Source of the DNA: an uncultured Clostridia bacterium
GTDB taxonomy: Bacteria > Bacillota > Clostridia > Oscillospirales > Acutalibacteraceae
Length of the DNA stretch: 5,008 nucleotides
Assembly (NCBI GenBank): GCA_945875045.1
Contig: CAMCIX010000144.1
Span: 1 to 5,008 of the forward strand
Direction: 5' to 3'
The notes below the pieces were generated by a model. That model had not been told where the DNA came from and did not search any database. It was given only the letters and a program-made list of their open reading frames with translations. Below, in pieces: positions 1-5,008 of the stretch (position 1 is its first letter; each line of letters opens with the position of its first letter). The position numbers were made by a program, and so were the translations under genes.

Positions 1-44
1 CACACTGCATATCGTCGGCAGCGTCAGATGTGTATAAGAGACAG
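1..44 (+). other. Illumina Nextera adapter with i5 index (non-genomic)
   Basis: Bases 12-44 match the 33-base Nextera Read 1 transposase adapter exactly, ending in the 19-base Tn5 mosaic end (AGATGTGTATAAGAGACAG, 26-44). Bases 4-11 read ACTGCATA, which is the Nextera i5 index usually called S506/N506, and bases 1-3 (CAC) fit the end of the P5 flow-cell segment. This is library sequence left on the contig end, not biology. A reading frame that starts in it at base 30 begins MYKRQ, a well-known adapter-derived peptide, and should not be annotated. Confidence 0.98.
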
Positions 45-73
45 ATTATATATTGTCTCTTCCGCGTTGTCAA
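45..73 (-). promoter_or_regulatory. Perfect sigma-A consensus promoter reading off the contig edge
   Basis: On the minus strand TTGACA (73-68) is followed by a 17-base spacer and TATAAT (50-45), a 12/12 match to the housekeeping consensus with the optimal spacing. The last base of the -10 box is the last genomic base before the adapter, so the start site and the gene it drives lie outside the window. A fully consensus promoter is typical of very highly expressed units such as rRNA or tRNA operons, but the product cannot be known from here. Confidence 0.75.
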
Positions 74-173
74 TAAGGCGCAGGAGCTTCGTTTATTTGT
101 CTGTTGTTGCGAAAATTTCGTTATATTTCAGAGTGCTGAAAATGGGTTTGCTATTGTATATACAAGCTTACTG

Positions 174-214
174 AATAAAAAAGACTACTGCCTTTTATTT
201 GACAGTAGCCTTTT
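174..214 (-). terminator. Intrinsic terminator of the small RNA and the DUF3800 gene
   Basis: Read on the minus strand, bases 214-201 pair with 192-179 in a continuous 14-bp stem containing two G-U pairs (209/184 and 202/191). It closes an 8-nt AAATAAAA loop and is followed by a run of six T (182-177) and then ATT. On the plus strand both G-U positions become A-C mismatches, so the structure is designed for minus-strand transcription. It would end both the small RNA started near base 270 and any read-through from the DUF3800 gene. Confidence 0.85.
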
Positions 215-270
215 ATTGTATACATAGACGGAGCCAAACGCAACCCCAGGACGGGGTAACTCTCGACTCC
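174..270 (-). ncRNA. Candidate structured small RNA next to DUF3800 gene
   Basis: A near-consensus minus-strand promoter (277-305) predicts a start at about base 270 and the terminator at 174-214 ends it, giving an RNA of about 97 nt. The 5' part (271-229) folds into one long hairpin: CGGAG/CTCCG at the base, then U-G, C-G, G-U, A-U and G-U pairs, an A-G mismatch, G-C, U-G, a U-U mismatch, and an ACCCC/GGGGU top stem closing the pentaloop GUCCU (252-248). The wobble pairs exist only on the minus strand. An AU-rich single-stranded linker (about 228-215) joins it to the terminator hairpin. No open reading frame of note fits inside. Conserved RNA motifs associated with DUF3800 genes are known from comparative genomics, and this is a plausible member or relative. 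Membership and function are inference; expression is not shown. Confidence 0.7.
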
Positions 271-276
271 GATTAC

Positions 277-305
277 AGTATACACGATTATTCTATGTTT
301 GTCAA
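277..305 (-). promoter_or_regulatory. Small-RNA promoter overlapping the DUF3800 3' end
   Basis: On the minus strand TTGACA (305-300) is a perfect -35 box, the spacer is 17 bases, and TATACT (282-277) is a 5/6 -10 box. The predicted start is about base 270, the first G of the GGAG that opens the RNA hairpin. The -35 box and half of the spacer lie in the last codons of the DUF3800 gene, and the stop codon (290-288) lies in the spacer. Position, spacing and the match to the RNA 5' end make it convincing as a dedicated promoter. Confidence 0.75.
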
Positions 306-1064
306 TGGTTTTTTATGCTTTTTAATATAGTTCAAATTTTCTATATATTGAAATCCGTGCTCGTAATAAATAGAATTTGGTTGTAAAAAGTTTTCTGTTT
401 TTCGGTATATCATTTCATATAGCTTACTCAGCCATTTTTCAAAATCTGTAGTTGCCTCTTTAATATTTAATTGCTGTTCATAGTATTGCCGTGCGATACC
501 GGCAAAAATATCTGCTATTTGAACCGTCGGAGTTATGGACGAACCGACAAATAACGGCGTTTCAAGAATTTTAGTAAATTTTTTCCCTAAGCGTGATTTA
601 AAAAGAAAATTATTAAAATTTACCGCTGTTTTTAGGTCTTCTCTTTCATTTGTTTCATCGAATACAAAAATCGCCTTCTCCGTATTACGGCGTTCACAAC
701 AATATTCAACCTTTTTCATTAGCAAATGATATTGTTTTGGAAGGATGCCTTCTTCGGTTATAGGTTGAGAAACCGGTCTTTTTATAATAATGCAAAAAGT
801 AGTAATATTATAATTAGTGACGGTCTTGACGAACTCTTCGGCGTATTCCCTGTTTTTTGTTCTGTTCTTTTCAATTGTCTGCTTTTTGATTAGGTTTGTG
901 GATTTAATCTCATCTTGCTTGCCGTATATTCTGTTTTTCAGCTTATAAATATCATTAGTTATTGCTCTGACATCCTTTTCATAAATACAAACAGCCATTA
1001 GTGTTGAAAAGTTATTTCCGTCACTTGGGCGAGGATAGCCGCTTTCATCGATAAAAACCAACAT
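288..1064 (-). CDS. DUF3800 domain-containing protein
   Basis: This 258-residue protein has the features of DUF3800: the N-terminal strand with FIDESG (D6, E7, S8, G9), a DEIKSTNL segment (E52), a strand IFVFDE (D136, E137), and a C-terminal VQIADIFAG segment (D185). This order of acidic residues after beta strands fits the RNase H-like fold generally proposed for the family, so D6, E52, D136 and D185 are candidate metal ligands; nuclease activity is inference. No signal peptide or membrane segment is seen, so it should be cytoplasmic. The ATG at 1064 is preceded by AGGA (1074-1071) with 6 bases of spacing. The length is normal for the family and the frame is intact. It stands alone, divergent from the oxidoreductase gene, with a structured small RNA directly downstream on the same strand. 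Its coding sequence is clearly more AT-rich than the oxidoreductase gene, suggesting acquisition by transfer. DUF3800 genes are often found in accessory regions; the biological role is unknown. Confidence 0.88.
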   Translation of the reverse strand: MLVFIDESGYPRPSDGNNFSTLMAVCIYEKDVRAITNDIYKLKNRIYGKQDEIKSTNLIKKQTIEKNRTKNREYAEEFVKTVTNYNITTFCIIIKRPVSQPITEEGILPKQYHLLMKKVEYCCERRNTEKAIFVFDETNEREDLKTAVNFNNFLFKSRLGKKFTKILETPLFVGSSITPTVQIADIFAGIARQYYEQQLNIKEATTDFEKWLSKLYEMIYRKTENFLQPNSIYYEHGFQYIENLNYIKKHKKPLTNIE

Positions 1065-1115
1065 TATTATTCCTGCTTTCTATAATCCTGCTTAGGTCGA
1101 GATAGGTTATGTGTT

Positions 1116-1144
1116 ATTTTATCATTATCAACTTTAAAAGGCAA
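1116..1144 (-). promoter_or_regulatory. Putative promoter of the DUF3800 gene
   Basis: On the minus strand TTGCCT (1144-1139, 4/6) and TAAAAT (1121-1116, 5/6) are separated by 17 bases. A TG dinucleotide one base upstream of the -10 box (TGATAAAAT) makes it an extended -10 promoter. The predicted start near 1109 leaves a 5' untranslated leader of about 45 bases before the ATG at 1064. The surrounding sequence is AT-rich, so some chance matches are expected; an alternative TTGATA at 1129-1124 has only a poor -10 partner. Confidence 0.5.
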
Positions 1145-1205
1145 CGAAATTTTCCGGTTTCTCAAAAAATTATGTATATTTTTTTGGGTATTTAAAGATT
1201 TTCTG

Positions 1206-1234
1206 TTTACACGGCGGAAAAAAAGTGGTATTAT
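1206..1234 (+). promoter_or_regulatory. Sigma-A promoter of the pyruvate:ferredoxin oxidoreductase gene
   Basis: TTTACA (1206-1211, 5/6) and TATTAT (1229-1234, 5/6) are separated by 17 bases, with a TG (1226-1227) giving an extended -10 element. The predicted start is about 1241, leaving a leader of about 67 bases. It is strong and well placed, as expected for an abundant central enzyme. No convincing Rex-type operator (paired TTGTTAA half-sites) overlaps it. Confidence 0.72.
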
Positions 1235-1242
1235 AGTAGATG

Positions 1243-1283
1243 TATGAGACTGTTAAAGAATGAAAGCTTATAAGCGTCTCATG
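1243..1283 (+). repeat. Inverted repeat forming a 5'-end leader hairpin
   Basis: ATGAGAC (1244-1250) and GTCTCAT (1276-1282) are perfect inverted repeats, extended by a U-G pair (1243/1283). The 25-base interior contains a second perfect palindrome, GCTTATAAGC (1266-1275). The predicted transcription start is at about 1241, so the stem would sit at the extreme 5' end of the oxidoreductase mRNA, where such stems often slow decay. It could instead be a protein-binding site. It leaves the ribosome binding site at 1294-1299 free. Role is inference. Confidence 0.45.
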
Positions 1284-1293
1284 AATTTTTTAG

Positions 1294-1307
1294 AGGAGGA
1301 ATTTTCA
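1294..1307 (+). promoter_or_regulatory. Ribosome binding site that fixes the oxidoreductase start
   Basis: AGGAGG (1294-1299) lies 8 bases upstream of the ATG at 1308. The same frame is open further upstream with ATG codons at 1260 and 1281, but neither has a Shine-Dalgarno sequence, and the added residues do not resemble the family N-terminus. The ATG at 1308 gives MARKFKTMDGN, which aligns with the usual start of these enzymes. Confidence 0.92.
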
Positions 1308-4300
1308 ATGGCCAGAAAATTCAAAACCATGGACGGTAATAACGCCGCGGCTCATGTTGCCTATGCGTTTACCGAAGTAGCCGGAATTTATCCGATTACA
1401 CCGTCCAGCCCTATGGCTGACTATGTTGATCAGTGGTCGGCTCAGGGACTTAAAAACATCTTCGGCACAACCGTAAACGTTGCCGAAATGCAGTCCGAGG
1501 CGGGTGCCGCGGGTACTGTTCACGGCTCTTTGGCAGCCGGTGCTTTAACCACCACCTTCACCGCTTCTCAGGGACTTTTACTTATGATCCCGAACATGTA
1601 CAAAATCGCGGGTGAGCTGCTCCCCTGCGTTTTCCATGTATCGGCTCGCTGCGTGGCTTCTCACGCCCTTAACATCTTCGGCGACCACTCCGACGTTTAC
1701 GCCTGCCGTCAGACCGGCTTTGCTATGCTCGCCGAGACCAACCCGCAGGAGGTTATGGACTTAGCTCCCGTAGCCCACTTGGCTTCTATTGAGGGCAGAG
1801 TTCCGTTCATCAACTTCTTTGACGGCTTCCGCACCTCTCACGAGATTCAGAAGATTCAGGTCTGGGATTACGAGGACCTTAAGGAAATGTGCGATATGGA
1901 CGCTGTCGAGGCGTTCAGAAAGCGCGCTCTTAACCCCGAGCACCCTGTAATGCGCGGTTCTCACGAGAACGGCGACATCTTCTTCCAGCACCGCGAGGCA
2001 TGCAACAAGTACTATGACGCTATGCCCGCAATTGTTGAGAAGTATATGGACAAGATTAACAGCAAGATCGGCACCGATTACAAGCTGTTCAACTACTACG
2101 GCGCACCCGACGCCGAAAAGGTTATCATCGCTATGGGCTCTATCTGCGACGTTGCAGAGGAGGTTATCGACTACTTGACCGCTAAGGGTGAAAAGGTAGG
2201 TCTTGTTAAGGTTCGCCTTTACCGTCCCTTCAGCGCTGAAAGATTAGTAGAGGCTATCCCCGCTACCGCAAAGAAGATTGCCGTTCTTGACAGAACTAAG
2301 GAACCCGGCGCGTTAGGCGAGCCCCTTTACCTCGACGTTGTTGCCGCTCTTGCCGCTACAGGCAGAAAGGTTGACGCGGTTGTAGGCGGACGTTACGGCT
2401 TAGGCTCTAAGGACACACCGCCCTCCAGCATTTTTGCTGTATACAAGGAGCTTGGCAAGGACGTTCCCAAGCACAACTTCACCCTCGGTATCACCGACGA
2501 CGTTACCGATTTGTCCCTCGCAGAGGAGCCCGCTCCGAACACCGCGGCAGAGGGAACTATCGAGTGCAAGTTCTGGGGTCTCGGCGGCGACGGCACCGTT
2601 GGCGCTAACAAGGACTCTATCAAGATTATCGGCGACCATACCGATAAGTATGTTCAGGCATACTTCCAGTATGACTCCAAGAAGACCGGCGGTATCACCG
2701 TATCCCACCTGCGCTTCGGGGACAAGCCTATTAAGAGCCCCTACTACATTAATAAGGCTGACTTCGTTGCCTGCCACAACCCGTCCTATGTAATCAAGGG
2801 CTACAAGATGGTTAACGACGTAAAGCCGGGCGGCGTATTCCTTATCAACTGCCAGTGGACTCCCGAGGAGTTAAATAAGCATATGCCCGCCGAAGCTAAG
2901 CGTTACATAGCTAAGAATAACATTCAGCTTTACACCGTTAACGCTATCGACATTGCCGCCGAAATCGGTCTCGGCAAGCGTACAAATACCGTTCTTCAGT
3001 CCGCTTTCTTCTCACTTTCCAAGGTTCTCCCCGAGGAAGAGGCTATCGGCTATATGAAGGAGAAAGCCCAGAAGTTTATGAAGAAGGGTAAAGAAATCGT
3101 CGAGATGAACGAGAAGGCAATCGACGCAGGCGCTACTGCCTATGTTAAGATTGACGTTCCCGCCGACTGGGCTAATGCAGAGGACAACACCGCTCCTGTA
3201 AAGGAAGAGGGTCCCGCTAAGCTTGTCAAGATGGTTGACGATATTATGAAGCCGGTAGGTCTTATGAACGGCGATTCTCTCCCCGTTTCGGTATTTATGG
3301 ACCACGCCGACGGTACATTCGAGCAGGGCGCTTCGGCTTACGAGAAGCGCGGCGTTGCGGTTATGGTTCCCGAGTGGAATCCCGACACCTGCGCTAAGTG
3401 TAACAAGTGCGCATTTGTCTGCCCCCACGCTACAATCCGTCCCTTCGTGCTCACCGCCGAGGAGGTTGCGGCGGCTCCCGCTACATTAAAGAAGGCTCCC
3501 AAGCCCTTCCTTAAGACAGATTACACCTATGCTTTGACCGTTTCTCCGCTTGACTGTATGGGCTGCGGCGTATGCGTTGGCGTATGCCCGACCAATTCAC
3601 TCAAGATGGTATCTCAGGAGTCACAGCTTACCGAGCAGGCCTCCTTCGATTACTGCGTTGCCAAGGTCGCTGAGAAGAAGGACGTTGCTACAGACGCAAA
3701 CGTTATTACTTCACAGTTCAGAAAGCCGCTTCTCGAGTTCTCCGGCTCCTGCGCGGGCTGTGCAGAGACCTCCTATGCCCGTCTTATCACCCAGCTCTTC
3801 GGCGACAGAATGTACGTTTCCAACGCTACAGGCTGTTCTTCAATCTGGGGCGGACCTGCCGCTACTTCACCCTACACCACCAATGCCGAGGGTCACGGCC
3901 CCGCTTGGGCTAACTCCCTGTTTGAGGACAACGCCGAGCACGGCTACGGTATGTATTTAGGACAGAAGGCTATCCGCGACCGTCTTATCGACGACGTTAA
4001 GCAGATTGCCGCGTCCGACAAGGCAGACGAGGCTGTTAAGGCTGCGGCTGAAGTATACCTCGCTACCGTTAACGACGGCGCTAAGAACACCGACGCTTCT
4101 AACGCACTTGTTGAAGCTCTTGAAAAGCAGGGTGCAAACTGCCCCGTATGCAAGGACGTTCTTGATAATAAGGAATACCTTAACAAGAAGTCTGTATGGA
4201 TCTTCGGCGGCGACGGCTGGGCTTACGATATCGGCTTCGGCGGCGTTGACCACGTTTTAGCTCAGGGCAACGACGTAAACATTATGGTATTCGATACCGA

Positions 4301-4850
4301 GGTTTACTCCAACACCGGCGGTCAGGCTTCCAAGGCTTCCAACATCGGTCAGGTTGCTCAGTTCGCGGCGGCAGGTAAGGCTATCGCTAAGAAGAGTCTT
4401 GCCGAGATTGCTATGTCCTACGGCTATATCTATGTCGCTCAGATAGCTATGGGCGCCGATATGAACCAGACCTTAAAGGCTCTTAAAGAGGCTGAGGCTT
4501 ATCCGGGTCCGTCCCTTGTAATCGGCTACGCTCCCTGCGAGATGCACTCGATTAAGGGCGGTATGGTTAACTGCCAGAAGGAAATGAAGAAGGCTGTTGA
4601 CTGCGGCTACTGGGATATGTTCCGTTACAATCCCGCGCTTAAGGCAGAGGGTAAGAATCCCTTCGCGCTTGACAGCAAGCCCGCAACCGCTGATTATAAG
4701 GACTTCATTATGGGCGAGGCTCGTTACTCCTCACTCACACGCTCCTTCCCCGACCGCGCCGAACAGCTCTTCGACAAGGCCGCCGAGACCGCAAAGGCTC
4801 GCCGCGCTCACCTCGAAAAGCTGGTTAAGCTCTACGGTACAGAGGAATAA
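1308..4850 (+). CDS. nifJ: Pyruvate:ferredoxin (flavodoxin) oxidoreductase, single-chain
   Basis: This cytoplasmic enzyme converts pyruvate and CoA to acetyl-CoA and CO2, passing two electrons to ferredoxin or flavodoxin. The 1180 residues show the full homodimeric architecture: an N-terminal thiamine-diphosphate domain (about 1-255) with YPITPSSP (T31), EMQSEAGA (E64) and VSAR (R114), positions equal to the active-site Thr31, Glu64 and Arg114 of the Desulfovibrio africanus enzyme; a transketolase C-terminal-like domain (about 260-410); the gamma-type domain (about 415-620); and a 2[4Fe-4S] ferredoxin domain with CxxCxxCxxxCP at C695/698/701/705 and C750/753/756/760. The C-terminal cofactor domain has GDGWAYD (968-974) and DTEVYSNTGGQ (996-1006). 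The proximal cluster cysteines are C815, C818, C843 and C1077. It lacks the C-terminal extension of the D. africanus enzyme and any flavodoxin/reductase fusion, so it is not a pyruvate:NADP oxidoreductase. The frame is intact and all key residues are present. It has its own promoter and terminator, so it appears monocistronic. Its higher G+C and C-ending codons fit high expression. Confidence 0.97.
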   Translation: MARKFKTMDGNNAAAHVAYAFTEVAGIYPITPSSPMADYVDQWSAQGLKNIFGTTVNVAEMQSEAGAAGTVHGSLAAGALTTTFTASQGLLLMIPNMYKIAGELLPCVFHVSARCVASHALNIFGDHSDVYACRQTGFAMLAETNPQEVMDLAPVAHLASIEGRVPFINFFDGFRTSHEIQKIQVWDYEDLKEMCDMDAVEAFRKRALNPEHPVMRGSHENGDIFFQHREACNKYYDAMPAIVEKYMDKINSKIGTDYKLFNYYGAPDAEKVIIAMGSICDVAEEVIDYLTAKGEKVGLVKVRLYRPFSAERLVEAIPATAKKIAVLDRTKEPGALGEPLYLDVVAALAATGRKVDAVVGGRYGLGSKDTPPSSIFAVYKELGKDVPKHNFTLGITDDVTDLSLAEEPAPNTAAEGTIECKFWGLGGDGTVGANKDSIKIIGDHTDKYVQAYFQYDSKKTGGITVSHLRFGDKPIKSPYYINKADFVACHNPSYVIKGYKMVNDVKPGGVFLINCQWTPEELNKHMPAEAKRYIAKNNIQLYTVNAIDIAAEIGLGKRTNTVLQSAFFSLSKVLPEEEAIGYMKEKAQKFMKKGKEIVEMNEKAIDAGATAYVKIDVPADWANAEDNTAPVKEEGPAKLVKMVDDIMKPVGLMNGDSLPVSVFMDHADGTFEQGASAYEKRGVAVMVPEWNPDTCAKCNKCAFVCPHATIRPFVLTAEEVAAAPATLKKAPKPFLKTDYTYALTVSPLDCMGCGVCVGVCPTNSLKMVSQESQLTEQASFDYCVAKVAEKKDVATDANVITSQFRKPLLEFSGSCAGCAETSYARLITQLFGDRMYVSNATGCSSIWGGPAATSPYTTNAEGHGPAWANSLFEDNAEHGYGMYLGQKAIRDRLIDDVKQIAASDKADEAVKAAAEVYLATVNDGAKNTDASNALVEALEKQGANCPVCKDVLDNKEYLNKKSVWIFGGDGWAYDIGFGGVDHVLAQGNDVNIMVFDTEVYSNTGGQASKASNIGQVAQFAAAGKAIAKKSLAEIAMSYGYIYVAQIAMGADMNQTLKALKEAEAYPGPSLVIGYAPCEMHSIKGGMVNCQKEMKKAVDCGYWDMFRYNPALKAEGKNPFALDSKPATADYKDFIMGEARYSSLTRSFPDRAEQLFDKAAETAKARRAHLEKLVKLYGTEE

Positions 4851-4862
4851 TCCTTTAAAAAT

Positions 4863-4900
4863 AAAACGCGAAAGGCAGAAATGTCTTTCGCGTTTTTATT
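4863..4900 (+). terminator. Intrinsic terminator after the oxidoreductase gene
   Basis: AAAACGCGAAAG (4863-4874) pairs perfectly with 4885-4896. The stem continues with a G-U, C-G and A-U pair to a GAAA loop (4878-4881), for 15 bp in total. A T-rich tract (4893-4897, then ATT) follows. It starts 13 bases after the stop codon. The stem is perfect apart from one wobble pair and is preceded by A-rich sequence, so it could also act on minus-strand transcripts. Confidence 0.93.
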
Positions 4901-4955
4901 GTATAGAAATTTTTAAAACAGCCGATAATATTAATAGGTTCAAGGAGTAATTACA

Positions 4956-5008
4956 ATGGGTGTATTAATATTTTTTATCGGCGCTGTTTGCGGAGGATTT
5001 TTAGGAAT
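4956..5008 (+). CDS. N-terminus of a small hydrophobic (membrane) protein, cut by the window end
   Basis: An ATG at 4956 is preceded by AAGGAG (4942-4947) with 8 bases of spacing and opens a frame that is still open at the window end. The 17 visible residues, MGVLIFFIGAVCGGFLG, are almost wholly hydrophobic with a glycine-rich GxxCGGFxG pattern, as in a single transmembrane helix starting at the N-terminus. Very short proteins of this look occur in Clostridia (for example the DUF3789 type), but 17 residues cannot decide the family. It lies beyond the oxidoreductase terminator, so it needs its own promoter or read-through; no convincing promoter is visible. Confidence 0.6.
   Translation, partial: MGVLIFFIGAVCGGFLG

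Noticed and set aside
126..141. Small hairpin TTTCAG-AGTG-CTGAAA and the nearby CGAAA-A-TTTCG arms (110-120)
   Set aside because: They are short, have no T tract and are not linked to any gene; such repeats are expected by chance in AT-rich sequence.
30..227. A 65-codon plus-strand open frame beginning MYKRQ
   Set aside because: Its start lies in the sequencing adapter, it has no ribosome binding site, and it runs through the minus-strand terminator; the peptide is a known adapter artefact.
217..284. A plus-strand riboswitch reading of the hairpin upstream of a plus-strand gene
   Set aside because: No plus-strand gene follows, pairing is poorer on the plus strand, and the promoter and terminator both point to the minus strand.
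217..284. CRISPR array or tandem-repeat RNA antitoxin (type III toxin-antitoxin)
   Set aside because: The element occurs once only, with no direct repeats or spacers in the window.
535..729. Plus-strand frame opposite the DUF3800 gene
   Set aside because: It is antisense to an intact family member, lacks a Shine-Dalgarno site and resembles no known protein.
1250..1266. Possible Rex redox-repressor site around TGTTAA (1251-1256)
   Set aside because: Only one half-site is present; the expected TTAACA partner is missing.
1260..1307. Upstream in-frame ATG codons at 1260 and 1281 as alternative oxidoreductase starts
   Set aside because: Neither has a ribosome binding site, the extra residues are not family-like, and AGGAGG is correctly spaced only for the ATG at 1308.
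2400..2793. Long overlapping frames on both strands inside the oxidoreductase gene, also at 3012-3428 and 3550-3960
   Set aside because: They are by-products of biased codon use in a conserved, intact gene; their translations are low-complexity and have no start signals.
4899..4929. Possible promoter for the small membrane protein: TTGTAT (4899-4904) and GATAAT (4924-4929)
   Set aside because: The -35 box matches at only 3 of 6 positions, the spacer is 19 bases, and it overlaps the terminator tail.

Overview
The window is the left end of an assembled contig from a low-to-mid G+C Firmicute, most likely a gut-type Clostridium relative (class Clostridia, possibly Oscillospirales). This rests on a single-chain ferredoxin-type pyruvate oxidoreductase, strong AGGAGG Shine-Dalgarno sites, AT-rich intergenic regions with near-consensus sigma-A promoters, and U-tract terminators. 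The genus cannot be fixed from the sequence.

Layout. Bases 1-44 are not genomic: they are an Illumina Nextera adapter with its i5 index. Genomic sequence starts at base 45, inside a perfect-consensus minus-strand promoter (45-73) that points off the contig. Bases 174-270 hold a candidate small RNA of about 97 nt on the minus strand, with its own TTGACA-17-TATACT promoter (277-305), a 5' hairpin and a U-tract terminator. Bases 288-1064 (minus) encode a 258-residue DUF3800 protein, and the small-RNA promoter overlaps its last codons. The gap 1065-1307 holds divergent promoters for the DUF3800 gene (minus) and for the large gene to the right (plus). Bases 1308-4850 (plus) encode an intact 1180-residue pyruvate:ferredoxin (flavodoxin) oxidoreductase, closed by a strong hairpin terminator (4863-4900). 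The window ends in the first 17 codons of a small hydrophobic protein (4956-5008).

Function. The oxidoreductase is a housekeeping enzyme of anaerobic energy metabolism, transcribed here as a single gene. The DUF3800 gene and its small RNA look like an AT-rich accessory pair: a predicted RNase H-fold protein next to an independently transcribed, highly structured RNA. This pair is the most interesting part of the window. Families of structured RNAs linked to DUF3800 genes have been described from comparative genomics, so this RNA may belong to one of them, but its function and that of its protein partner are not established. The RNA call rests on promoter, hairpin and terminator all agreeing on one strand, including G-U pairs that form only in the minus-strand transcript.
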